NCBI GenBank assembly: GCA_002392625.1
Contig: DGHJ01000001.1
Location: 1-46,452, forward strand
DNA from: Oscillospiraceae bacterium UBA3851
GTDB taxonomy: Bacteria; Bacillota; Clostridia; Oscillospirales; Oscillospiraceae
DNA: 46,452 nucleotides
Direction: 5' to 3'
Part shown: piece after piece, positions 7,384-14,820 of the stretch
Layout of the letters: each line of letters opens with the position of its first letter
How positions within the stretch are numbered: position 1 is the first letter of the stretch
Made by a program: the position numbers and the translations under genes
Notes under the pieces: generated by a model
Seen by the model: the letters and a program-made list of their open reading frames with translations, nothing else
Told to the model about the DNA's origin: nothing
Database searches by the model: none

Positions 7384-7401
7384 ACCGAGCGGGCGCTCGG
7401 T
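7384..7401 (+). promoter_or_regulatory. perfect 18-bp palindrome, likely TetR operator
   Basis: ACCGAGCGGGCGCTCGGT is a near-perfect inverted repeat (ACCGAGCG / CGCTCGGT around a central GG). Sequences of the form ACCGAGCGCTCGGT are well-known targets of TetR-family repressors. It lies in the leader 46 bases before the TetR gene it probably regulates, and downstream of the putative promoter, where repression would work as a roadblock. Confidence 0.7.
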
Positions 7402-7446
7402 AAATTCCGGGAACAAAGCATGGGATGCCGAAAGGTGGGGGTGAGA

Positions 7447-8007
7447 ATGGAAGCAAACGCGCGAAAGAAGGGGATCGTGGGCGAGTGCCTGGCGCTGCTG
7501 GTAGAGCGCGGCCTGACGAACACCACGACCAGAGATCTCAGCCGGGCCATGAAGCTGCAGAACAGCGGCATGTACTACTATTTTGCCTCCAAGGAGGACC
7601 TGATCATCGCCTGCGCGGAGGAGGCCATCCTGCAGGTGGAGGAGCGGATCATCCGACCGGCCGTCTTCCTGGCCAGAGAGCCGCGGCGGATGATAGAACA
7701 GCTGACGGAGACGGCGCGGGAGGCCTCGCCGATCATGAAATTCTTCGTCTCCGTCTGTGCCGACAGGCGGTATGAGGAGAGCATGAAGCCGGTGCTGGCG
7801 CGGCAGAGCACCCGCTACGCCCGCTATGCGGCCGACTTTGCCGATGCACTGAACGCCGACGCCAGGGAGATCACGCCGTTCATCTACATGATGTTCACGG
7901 CGATCTCAAACTACATGGTGTACGGCGAGAAAACGTTCATATCCCCGCAGCTGCGGGCAGTGCAGATCAAATTTGAGCGATTGACGGAAAACGATCCGGC
8001 GGAATAA
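7447..8007 (+). CDS. TetR/AcrR family regulator of the long operon
   Basis: A 186-residue TetR protein. The start at 7447 is supported by an AAGGTGGGGGTGAG ribosome site; upstream in-frame codons read through an unrelated leader. The DNA-binding region is MEANARKKGIVGECLALLVE followed by TNTTTRDLSRAMKLQNSGMY and YYFASKEDLI, the canonical TetR text with the 'YYYF.SKE.L' end. The C-terminal domain is helical. It lies 40 bases before the SPFH gene with no terminator between, so it is probably the first gene of the operon and autoregulates through the palindrome at 7384-7401. The effector ligand is unknown. Confidence 0.85.
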   Translation: MEANARKKGIVGECLALLVERGLTNTTTRDLSRAMKLQNSGMYYYFASKEDLIIACAEEAILQVEERIIRPAVFLAREPRRMIEQLTETAREASPIMKFFVSVCADRRYEESMKPVLARQSTRYARYAADFADALNADAREITPFIYMMFTAISNYMVYGEKTFISPQLRAVQIKFERLTENDPAE

Positions 8008-8047
8008 CCGGGTAAACGAAAAAAATATTGAGGATGGGAGAAGAACT

Positions 8048-9298
8048 ATGGCTATTGCAGAAGTGATCAAATTTGAAGGACCCCAGGACGCCCTTGTATG
8101 GAAGTTCCCTGTGGAGGATTTCAACGCCACATCCCAGCTGATCGTTGACGAGACCCACGAGGCACTGCTGGTGGTGAACGGCCAGGCGGCCGATCTGTTC
8201 ACCGCGGGCAGACGGACGCTGTCCGTGCCCAACATTCCCATTGCGCGCAAGCTCATCGAGATCCCCACAGGCGGCAACTCCCCATTCCCGTGCAAGGTGT
8301 TCTTTATCAACAAGGTCCACCAGATGGATCTGCTGTGGGGCACCCAGGGACCCATCGCGCTGGAGGATCCCCTGTACGATATTTTTATGCACGTCATGGC
8401 CAACGGCAGCATGTCCGTCTCCGTGGACAACTCCCGGAAGTTTATCCTGAAAATGGTGGGATTCCGGGATAATTTCAACAACAACGAGCTGATCGCCAAG
8501 TTCAGGGGCATCATCTCCTCCCACGTGAAGGACTGCATCTCCAAAATCATGATCAACGGCATGCTCAGCTACTTCATGATGAACGCCCACCTGTTCGAGC
8601 TCAGCGGCGTGGTGAAGGAGCGGCTGGACACCGTCTTCGAGGAGTACGGCATCCGCATCGAGTACTTCAACATGGAGACCATCGAGGTGCCGGAGGCTGA
8701 CTACAAGAAGGTCAGCGAGGCCAAGGAGCGCCGGACCAGCCGCATGATCGAGGGCTACACCTGGCAGGAGGAGCGCCAGATGATGATCGCCGAGAAGTTT
8801 GCCGGCAACGAGGGCACCATGGGCAACGTAGGCGGAGCGGTCGGCGGCTTCATGATGGGCGGCGCCATGGGCGGCTCCATCGTGGATATCGCCAGAAACG
8901 CCCTGGATCCGGAGAAGGTCCCCACCGGGAAGCCCCCCAAGGATGCCGGCGGCACCCATCCCCGGCCCGGCCAGGGACCCGGCTCCATCGACGTCAACGA
9001 CTTCTTCAAGCCCAAGACCGCCGAGCCGACCAAGCCACAGAGCGCCGGAGGCGGGGACAAGTGTCCCAAGTGCGGCGCCGATCTGCCGGAGAACGCCAAG
9101 TTCTGCCTCAGCTGCGGCGAGAGGATCCAGCGGGACGACGGCCTCATCACCTGCCCCAACTGCGGCAGCAGGGTGCAGAAGGGCAAGTTCTGCCTGGAGT
9201 GCGGCTACCGGTTCCCGGTCAGCAACACCTGCCCCAAGTGCGGTGCCCGGCTGCCCGAAGGCGCCAAGTTCTGCCTGGAGTGCGGCGAGAGACTGTAA
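8048..9298 (+). CDS. SPFH (band-7) domain protein with three C-terminal zinc ribbons (YdjI-like)
   Basis: A 416-residue protein. Residues about 10-250 form an SPFH/band-7 domain of the 'virion core protein-like' or YdjI type (VIKFEGPQDALVWKFPVEDF, later VPEADYKKVSEAKERR). SPFH proteins assemble rings or scaffolds on membranes. A Gly/Met-rich hinge (about 255-285) leads to a Pro-rich linker and then three CxxCG zinc ribbons from C339 to the end: CPKCGADLPENAKFCLSCG, CPNCGSRVQKGKFCLECG and CPKCGARLPEGAKFCLECG. B. subtilis YdjI, a relative, acts with PspA-type membrane-stress proteins. Here it opens a set with motor ATPases and a toxin, so a membrane-scaffold role is inferred. There is no transmembrane segment, so it would be recruited to the membrane by partners. 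Confidence 0.85.
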   Translation: MAIAEVIKFEGPQDALVWKFPVEDFNATSQLIVDETHEALLVVNGQAADLFTAGRRTLSVPNIPIARKLIEIPTGGNSPFPCKVFFINKVHQMDLLWGTQGPIALEDPLYDIFMHVMANGSMSVSVDNSRKFILKMVGFRDNFNNNELIAKFRGIISSHVKDCISKIMINGMLSYFMMNAHLFELSGVVKERLDTVFEEYGIRIEYFNMETIEVPEADYKKVSEAKERRTSRMIEGYTWQEERQMMIAEKFAGNEGTMGNVGGAVGGFMMGGAMGGSIVDIARNALDPEKVPTGKPPKDAGGTHPRPGQGPGSIDVNDFFKPKTAEPTKPQSAGGGDKCPKCGADLPENAKFCLSCGERIQRDDGLITCPNCGSRVQKGKFCLECGYRFPVSNTCPKCGARLPEGAKFCLECGERL

Positions 9299-9336
9299 AC
9301 GGACAATAAAGACTTAGAAAAAAAGGAGAGAGCATC

Positions 9337-10044
9337 ATGAGCAACAAGACAAATGGGAAAACCAGAAACACCGTAGGCATCGGCCTCATTTACCTGATCC
9401 TTTTCGCCGTGTTCAATATGCTGGTGTTCCTGATCTTTAAGGAGCGCAACAACGTCTTCTGGCTGAGCTACGCTTTCATGGCCCTGGCCTTTGTGGTCCA
9501 GATCGTGAGCATGTTCCTGTCCTTCAAATCAGCCGACGTGGAGACGGCGTTCTTCGGCATCCCCCTGGCGTCCTTCTCCGTCTACTACCTGATCGCCTCC
9601 CTGGTGATCGGCGCGCTGTTCATGATCTTCCAGGCGCACGTCAACTTCACCTTGGCCCTGGTGATCCAGGTGCTGGTGCTCGCCGCGTTTCTGATCATCG
9701 CCATCATCTCCCTCCTCTCCCGCGACACGGTACAGGAGATCAGCGACAACATCAAGGTCAACGCAGCCAACCTCAAGTCCGTGCTGGTGGACGTGGAGAT
9801 GATGCGGGACGAGTGCACCGACCCGGAGCTGAAGGCGTCCCTGCGCCGCCTGGCGGAGACCGTCAAGTATTCCGACCCCATGACCAACGACGCGGTGGCC
9901 GACGTGGAGCAGCGCATCATGCGGACCATCTCCGAAATGCGCATCAGCATCGACGACGGCCAGATCGCCGACGCCAAACAGGCCTGCAGCCAGCTGGAGC
10001 GGCTGTTCGTTGAGAGGAACAAGAAGCTGGCCATCTCAAAATAA
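9337..10044 (+). CDS. four-helix integral membrane protein with cytoplasmic coiled-coil tail
   Basis: A 235-residue protein I do not recognise. It has four hydrophobic segments (about 13-34, 39-60, 70-95 and 103-127), then a hydrophilic helical tail of about 110 residues with heptad-like spacing (VNAANLKSVLVDVEMMRDEC, ending QLERLFVERNKKLAISK). A ribosome site AAAGGAGAG precedes the ATG. It sits 38 bases after the SPFH gene and 18 before the zinc-ribbon protein, so all three are co-transcribed. A four-TM protein with a helical cytoplasmic tail could be the membrane anchor that the soluble SPFH or HerA-like protein docks on; this is inference. Confidence 0.75.
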   Translation: MSNKTNGKTRNTVGIGLIYLILFAVFNMLVFLIFKERNNVFWLSYAFMALAFVVQIVSMFLSFKSADVETAFFGIPLASFSVYYLIASLVIGALFMIFQAHVNFTLALVIQVLVLAAFLIIAIISLLSRDTVQEISDNIKVNAANLKSVLVDVEMMRDECTDPELKASLRRLAETVKYSDPMTNDAVADVEQRIMRTISEMRISIDDGQIADAKQACSQLERLFVERNKKLAISK

Positions 10045-10062
10045 AAGCGGAGAGGTACGCAC

Positions 10063-12057
10063 ATGGCTGTTAGTTTTGTGGCTCGGAAATGTACGCAGTG
10101 CGCCGGAAAACTGGAGTACATCAAAGAGAAAAAATTATGGAGATGCCTGTACTGCGGCGCGGAGATCGAGCGTCAGGAGCAGTACGACGGCCTGTTTACC
10201 ATCAAGAACGTGGTGCGGCAATCGCTGCTGGACACGGCGTACCGCCGCCTGGACAGCGCCGCCAAGAATCTCATCGAATGCGAGAAGATCGATTCACGCT
10301 ACGTGGGCACGCTGATCGCCAAGCTGGCCTACGATATGATCCGGGTCATCACCCCCGGCGCCTGCGATCCGCGGGACGCGCGGTCCATCTTCACCCAGCT
10401 CAAGAAGACCTACGAACAGCTCCGGGCCATCAGCACCGGCGTCTCCGACGACGAAGAGGCGCTGTATGAGTTCCTGGAGGAGTCGGATATCTTCGCCACG
10501 CTGATCCTGGTGTACGACGCCCTGAACGACACCGCCCGCCGGGATCACGTGGCCCAGCTGCTGGACGCGGGGGACGTGTTCTCCAAGCCCGCCAACAACA
10601 ATCTGCTCACCTACGCGCTGAAGACCGGCAAGACGGACCTGGCCGACAAGGTCATCGCCAACGTGGACAACATCGACCCCAAGGCGGCGCTGAGCGAGGT
10701 CATGAACAAGTACCCGGACAGCGCCGAAAAGGGGCAGCGTATGACGGCGCTGCTGGCCACCGGCGCTATCCGGTATGAGGACAAGAAGCTGGTGGAGGGC
10801 TATCTGACCGGCTCCGGCGACAGCGTGGAAACGAAGTGCGCCGCTGCCGTGGCCGCCATGGACAAGGGCATCCCCGTAGGCACCGATGTGCTGATGGACA
10901 GCGTGGTGAGAAGAGGTGACGCTGAGACGGTCAAAAAGGCGCTGACAGCCTTCTGCCGGACCAGGATCGGCGACGACGACGTGGTCCGGATCCTGGACTT
11001 TGCCTACGGATGCGGCGACCGGACGACCGCCGAGAACGCTTTGGACTGCCTGAAAAACAGCGGGCATTACGTGCTGGTCCCCGCCAAGCTGCTGATCGGC
11101 ATGCTGGCCGGCAGCGCCTTCGGCGCCGAGGACAAGATCGCCCTGGTGAACAAATCCTTCGCGTTCAAGGTGGACGCCAAGTCCGCCGAGTCCGTTCTGA
11201 CAAATTATCTCTGCTACAATGGCGCGTCGCCGGAGGAGCGGGAAAAGGTGATGGCCTGCCTGCTGGACAAGGTGGGCACCGTCCCCACCGCCACGGTGGA
11301 GAACTACGTGCTCAAATGCCGGCTGGACGGCGAGAAAAAGGCCGCCATGGTCAAGACCCTGTTTGACAAGGGGCTGAAGATCAGCTTTTTCAACAGCCTG
11401 CTGTCCAAGTACATGAACGGCAGCCAGGACGACAGAGCCGTGAAGACGGCCGTGGTGGAGGTGCTGTCCGGTCTGGGACTGAAGATCGAGCCGGGCGCGT
11501 TCGTCGACTATATCTGCGATTCCGCCGACGAGCTGCCTGTGAAGCTGCAGTTCGTCCGGCGGATGGCTGCCAACGGCTCCCAGCTCAGAGCGGACGCGGC
11601 CAACGCTTACCTGGAGCGCACGGCGCCGGAGCGGTTCAGCCCGGAGCTGTTCTCCATGGTCTGTACCCCCGGCAGCTCGTTCTCCGGCCGCGCCGTGGAG
11701 AACTACGTGCTGCGGTGCCGGGACAGAGACGCCGTCAGGGCGGACAACGTCCGCGCACTGATCGAGCGGGCCTCATCCGACGTGACCAGCGCCAGCTGCC
11801 GCATCAGCCATCTGGGCAACGCCGTCACCTGCAATCTCCTGCAGGCGTACGTGCTGACCACTTCGGACGCGGCGGAGACGGCTGTCCGTGTCGCCGACTA
11901 TCTGATGTCCGCCCGGAAGCTGAAGATCAACGCGGAGATGAGCGTCTCCGGGACGAGTATGAAGCTGAAAAAGTACGTGGTCGCCAACAGGGCAAGCCTG
12001 AGCGCGGTGACCAACGCGCTGTGCGAAAAATACAAGGTTTATTCCATGCTGTTCTGA
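10063..12057 (+). CDS. zinc-ribbon protein with long helical-repeat body
   Basis: A 664-residue soluble protein. The N-terminus carries a zinc ribbon (CTQCAGKLEYIKEKKLWRC followed by LYCGAE; two CxxC pairs within the first 40 residues). The rest is almost entirely short amphipathic helices in repeats of 30-40 residues (for example VENYVLKCRLDGEKKAAMVK, recurring later as VENYVLRCRDRDAVRADNVR), consistent with a HEAT/TPR-like solenoid used as a protein-protein scaffold. I know no named family for it. It lies 21 bases before the HerA-like ATPase. Zinc ribbons in this protein and in the SPFH protein suggest linked assembly. No signal peptide or TM segment is visible. Confidence 0.7.
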   Translation: MAVSFVARKCTQCAGKLEYIKEKKLWRCLYCGAEIERQEQYDGLFTIKNVVRQSLLDTAYRRLDSAAKNLIECEKIDSRYVGTLIAKLAYDMIRVITPGACDPRDARSIFTQLKKTYEQLRAISTGVSDDEEALYEFLEESDIFATLILVYDALNDTARRDHVAQLLDAGDVFSKPANNNLLTYALKTGKTDLADKVIANVDNIDPKAALSEVMNKYPDSAEKGQRMTALLATGAIRYEDKKLVEGYLTGSGDSVETKCAAAVAAMDKGIPVGTDVLMDSVVRRGDAETVKKALTAFCRTRIGDDDVVRILDFAYGCGDRTTAENALDCLKNSGHYVLVPAKLLIGMLAGSAFGAEDKIALVNKSFAFKVDAKSAESVLTNYLCYNGASPEEREKVMACLLDKVGTVPTATVENYVLKCRLDGEKKAAMVKTLFDKGLKISFFNSLLSKYMNGSQDDRAVKTAVVEVLSGLGLKIEPGAFVDYICDSADELPVKLQFVRRMAANGSQLRADAANAYLERTAPERFSPELFSMVCTPGSSFSGRAVENYVLRCRDRDAVRADNVRALIERASSDVTSASCRISHLGNAVTCNLLQAYVLTTSDAAETAVRVADYLMSARKLKINAEMSVSGTSMKLKKYVVANRASLSAVTNALCEKYKVYSMLF

Positions 12058-12078
12058 GAAAGAGGGAGGAAGGTCACA

Positions 12079-14802
12079 ATGATCAAAACGCTGGAGCTGG
12101 CCAACGGGATGTTCGTCAGCATGGCCGCCGCGGAGGTGACCTCCGTCCCCTTTTTTGAGCTGTTCTCCAAGGATCTGGACCGCGCCAACTACATGAATCA
12201 GGTCCTGTTCACCCAGTTGCTCCAGTCCATGCACCGGAAGTCGGAGGGCGGGAGCACCGCCTTTGAGTTTCTGTTCCAGAGCATCGGCGTGGATAACCAG
12301 ACATACAAGGCCCAGGTCAAGCTGTTCGTCATCGTCCGGCGCATCGGCCAGACGCGTGAGGAGAACGAGGCGTTTCTCAACGACATGATGAAGAGCATCA
12401 AAAACGATATGGAGGACAAGAACTTCTCTGTGTCGGTGTTCGACAGCGACGGGGAGTATGACGCCTTTGAACGCTCCCTCGCCAAAACGAGCTGCTCCAA
12501 GGTGCTGTCCGTGGCCAAGAAGGAGAAGGCCATCGCCAGCATGCTGTCGGCCAACGGGCTGATCTACTACAACGAGGTGGTGGCGCCCTCGGAAAACGTC
12601 AATCTTTCTACGCTGACCAACGCCCTGACCCAGTACCCCGGCAGCGTGATCTCCCTGCAGGTGATCCCCTCCGGGTACTCCGCGCAGGAGCGGATGACCA
12701 TTGAGGAGGGGCGGAACTTCCTGGCACGCTTCGTCAGCGAGATCCGCTATCGCCAGGGGATCCGGGCCGACGCCAACACCCAGATGGTGGCCGACGCCTA
12801 CGACTACTACTCTCAGGCCGGGAATGAGCTGCTGTTCCTGTATAACTACGTGGTCTATTCCGAGTACAGCAGCGCCATCGACCTGGCCAACAAGCTGATG
12901 GACGCCGTGGAGGAGGAGGGGAAGGCTACCGGCAGCGCCATGGATATCGTGGACCTGACGGATTACGGTCTGTCCCCGGCGGGGAATCTCTTCGCCGACC
13001 CGTGGATCCTCAGCGACATTCTGATCAACCGCGCCAGAGAGATGAGCTTCTGGGGCGGGAAAAACGCGCCTACACAGCTGCTGCGGCTCCGGCAGCTCAT
13101 GACCACGCGGGAGCTGCGGGGCACCTTCAAATTCCCCATTGACGACGGCAAGACCATCGGCCTGGACAGCAACAAGATCCTGGCCAACCGGGAGCGGCTG
13201 CACCAGAGCATTATATCCGACGGCAACTTCAAGGTGGGCGTGATCCAGAACGCCAGCAAGAGCGGCAAGAACGACAACGCCCACGCCGGCATCCCCCTGA
13301 ACGATTTCACCAAGCACGGCCTGGTGGTGGGCATGCCAGGCTCCGGCAAGACCAACTTCTCCCTGGGGATGCTGCTGCAGTTCTGGAATGATTTCGGGAT
13401 CCCATTCCTGGCCATCGAGCCTACCAAGAGCGAGTATCGCTCCCTCATCGACGGCATTCCCGAACTGCAGATCTTCACGCCTGGCAAGAACACCGTCTCG
13501 CCCTATATCATCAACCCCTTCCTGCCGCCCACCGGCGTGACGGTGGAGAGCTACGTGCCCAGCCTGATGTCGGCGTTCAAGGCCGCCTTCTCCATGCCGG
13601 ACCCGCTGCCCGACATCTTCCTGTCCGCCATCAACGACTGCTACAACGAATACGGCTGGAAGAACGACAGCACCAAGGACGACCCCACCGTGCAGCCCTT
13701 CGGCATCTACGAGTTCATCAAGGTCTTCAAAAAGAAGATCCGCCACACCGACTACCGGGGCGAGGTCAAGGCCAACATGGAGAGCGCCGGCGTGGTCCGA
13801 CTGACCAGCCTCATCGAGCAGAACAGCAATATCTACGACACGGTCAACACCATCCCCCTGGAGGACCTGCTGAGCAAGCCCACGGTCATTGAGCTGAACG
13901 CCATCAACAACAAGGAGCAGAAATCACTGATCATGGCGCTGCTGCTGATTATGATCTGCGTCTACACAAAAAACAACGTCTCCGGCGACGGCAAGCTGAA
14001 AAATGTCCTGCTGATCGACGAGGCCCACGTGCTCCTGGCGGGCGGCAGCAACAAGTCCGGCGACGGCGCCGATTCCCAGGGCTCCACCGTAGAGGCGCTG
14101 GAGGACATGATCGCCGAGATCCGCTCCTACGGCACCAGCATCATCATCGCCGACCAGTCCCCCACCAAGGTGGGGCGCAGCGTGGTGGCCAACACCAACG
14201 TCAAGGTCATCTTCAAGCTGGTGGAGAAGGAGAACAAGGACGCCATCAGCACCGCCACCAACATGAACGAGGCTGACTACGACTTGCTGGGCCGGCTGGG
14301 CGTGGGCGAGGCTCTGCTCCATTACGGACGGGTCTACACACCCCTGCATATCAAAACCTACAACGTGCAGGAAAAGGCCGCCATCCGGCCCGTGATCTCC
14401 GACGCGGAGATCGCCTCACTGTCCACCTATTGGGACAGCCATCCCAAGCTGCTGATCCCCCACGCGGAGTGTCAGTTCAGCCCCTTCTGCGCCGAGGCGT
14501 GCGACTTCAAGCTCCGGGCCAACGCGGACTTTATCGCCTCGCGGCTGATCAACGACTGCCTCTATGAGCTGAACGAGAAGGCGGATTTCGTCCGGTTCCT
14601 GGTGCGGATGGACAGGAATATCGCGGACGTGCTGCGGGAGAATCCATCCATACCCATCAGCGATAAGCTGAGCAACTGTGTAAAGATCAAATTCCTTCGG
14701 AAAGCCATGCTGATCAAGGACTTCGGCCTGACAAAGGCGGAATACGGGACGATCCTGCGCCACCCCAGGTTCTTGAAGAAGCAGGAGCCGATCAACATGT
14801 AA
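12079..14802 (+). CDS. HerA/VirB4-like ATPase (DUF87 type)
   Basis: A 907-residue ATPase of the HerA/FtsK/VirB4 superfamily, hexameric pumps for DNA or protein. Walker A is GMPGSGKTN at about 418-426, followed by FLAIEPTKSEYRSL, a stretch typical of HerA/DUF87 proteins. Walker B is VLLIDEAHVLL with D647-E648. Sensor and arginine-finger regions follow (SIIIADQSPTKVGRSVVANT and LGRLGVGEALL). The first 400 residues lack Walker motifs and resemble the N-terminal domain of VirB4-like coupling/assembly ATPases (LLQSMHRKSEGGSTAFEFLF). The C-terminal tail has several Cys residues (CQFSPFCAEACDFK). No NurA nuclease is adjacent, which argues against DNA-end resection; the toxin gene directly downstream makes effector movement a plausible role. 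Confidence 0.85.
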   Translation: MIKTLELANGMFVSMAAAEVTSVPFFELFSKDLDRANYMNQVLFTQLLQSMHRKSEGGSTAFEFLFQSIGVDNQTYKAQVKLFVIVRRIGQTREENEAFLNDMMKSIKNDMEDKNFSVSVFDSDGEYDAFERSLAKTSCSKVLSVAKKEKAIASMLSANGLIYYNEVVAPSENVNLSTLTNALTQYPGSVISLQVIPSGYSAQERMTIEEGRNFLARFVSEIRYRQGIRADANTQMVADAYDYYSQAGNELLFLYNYVVYSEYSSAIDLANKLMDAVEEEGKATGSAMDIVDLTDYGLSPAGNLFADPWILSDILINRAREMSFWGGKNAPTQLLRLRQLMTTRELRGTFKFPIDDGKTIGLDSNKILANRERLHQSIISDGNFKVGVIQNASKSGKNDNAHAGIPLNDFTKHGLVVGMPGSGKTNFSLGMLLQFWNDFGIPFLAIEPTKSEYRSLIDGIPELQIFTPGKNTVSPYIINPFLPPTGVTVESYVPSLMSAFKAAFSMPDPLPDIFLSAINDCYNEYGWKNDSTKDDPTVQPFGIYEFIKVFKKKIRHTDYRGEVKANMESAGVVRLTSLIEQNSNIYDTVNTIPLEDLLSKPTVIELNAINNKEQKSLIMALLLIMICVYTKNNVSGDGKLKNVLLIDEAHVLLAGGSNKSGDGADSQGSTVEALEDMIAEIRSYGTSIIIADQSPTKVGRSVVANTNVKVIFKLVEKENKDAISTATNMNEADYDLLGRLGVGEALLHYGRVYTPLHIKTYNVQEKAAIRPVISDAEIASLSTYWDSHPKLLIPHAECQFSPFCAEACDFKLRANADFIASRLINDCLYELNEKADFVRFLVRMDRNIADVLRENPSIPISDKLSNCVKIKFLRKAMLIKDFGLTKAEYGTILRHPRFLKKQEPINM

Positions 14803-14820
14803 GAAAAGGAGGTCACAGCG

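Noticed and set aside
11773..13746. Very long minus-strand open frame opposite the zinc-ribbon and HerA-like genes
   Set aside because: It spans two real genes and their gap, its translation is Val/Gly/His/Leu-biased without any motif, and it mirrors the GC-rich third codon position of the + strand genes.
12079..14802. Integrative conjugative element
   Set aside because: The VirB4-like ATPase stands alone: no relaxase, coupling protein, VirB6/B8, integrase or att site was seen.
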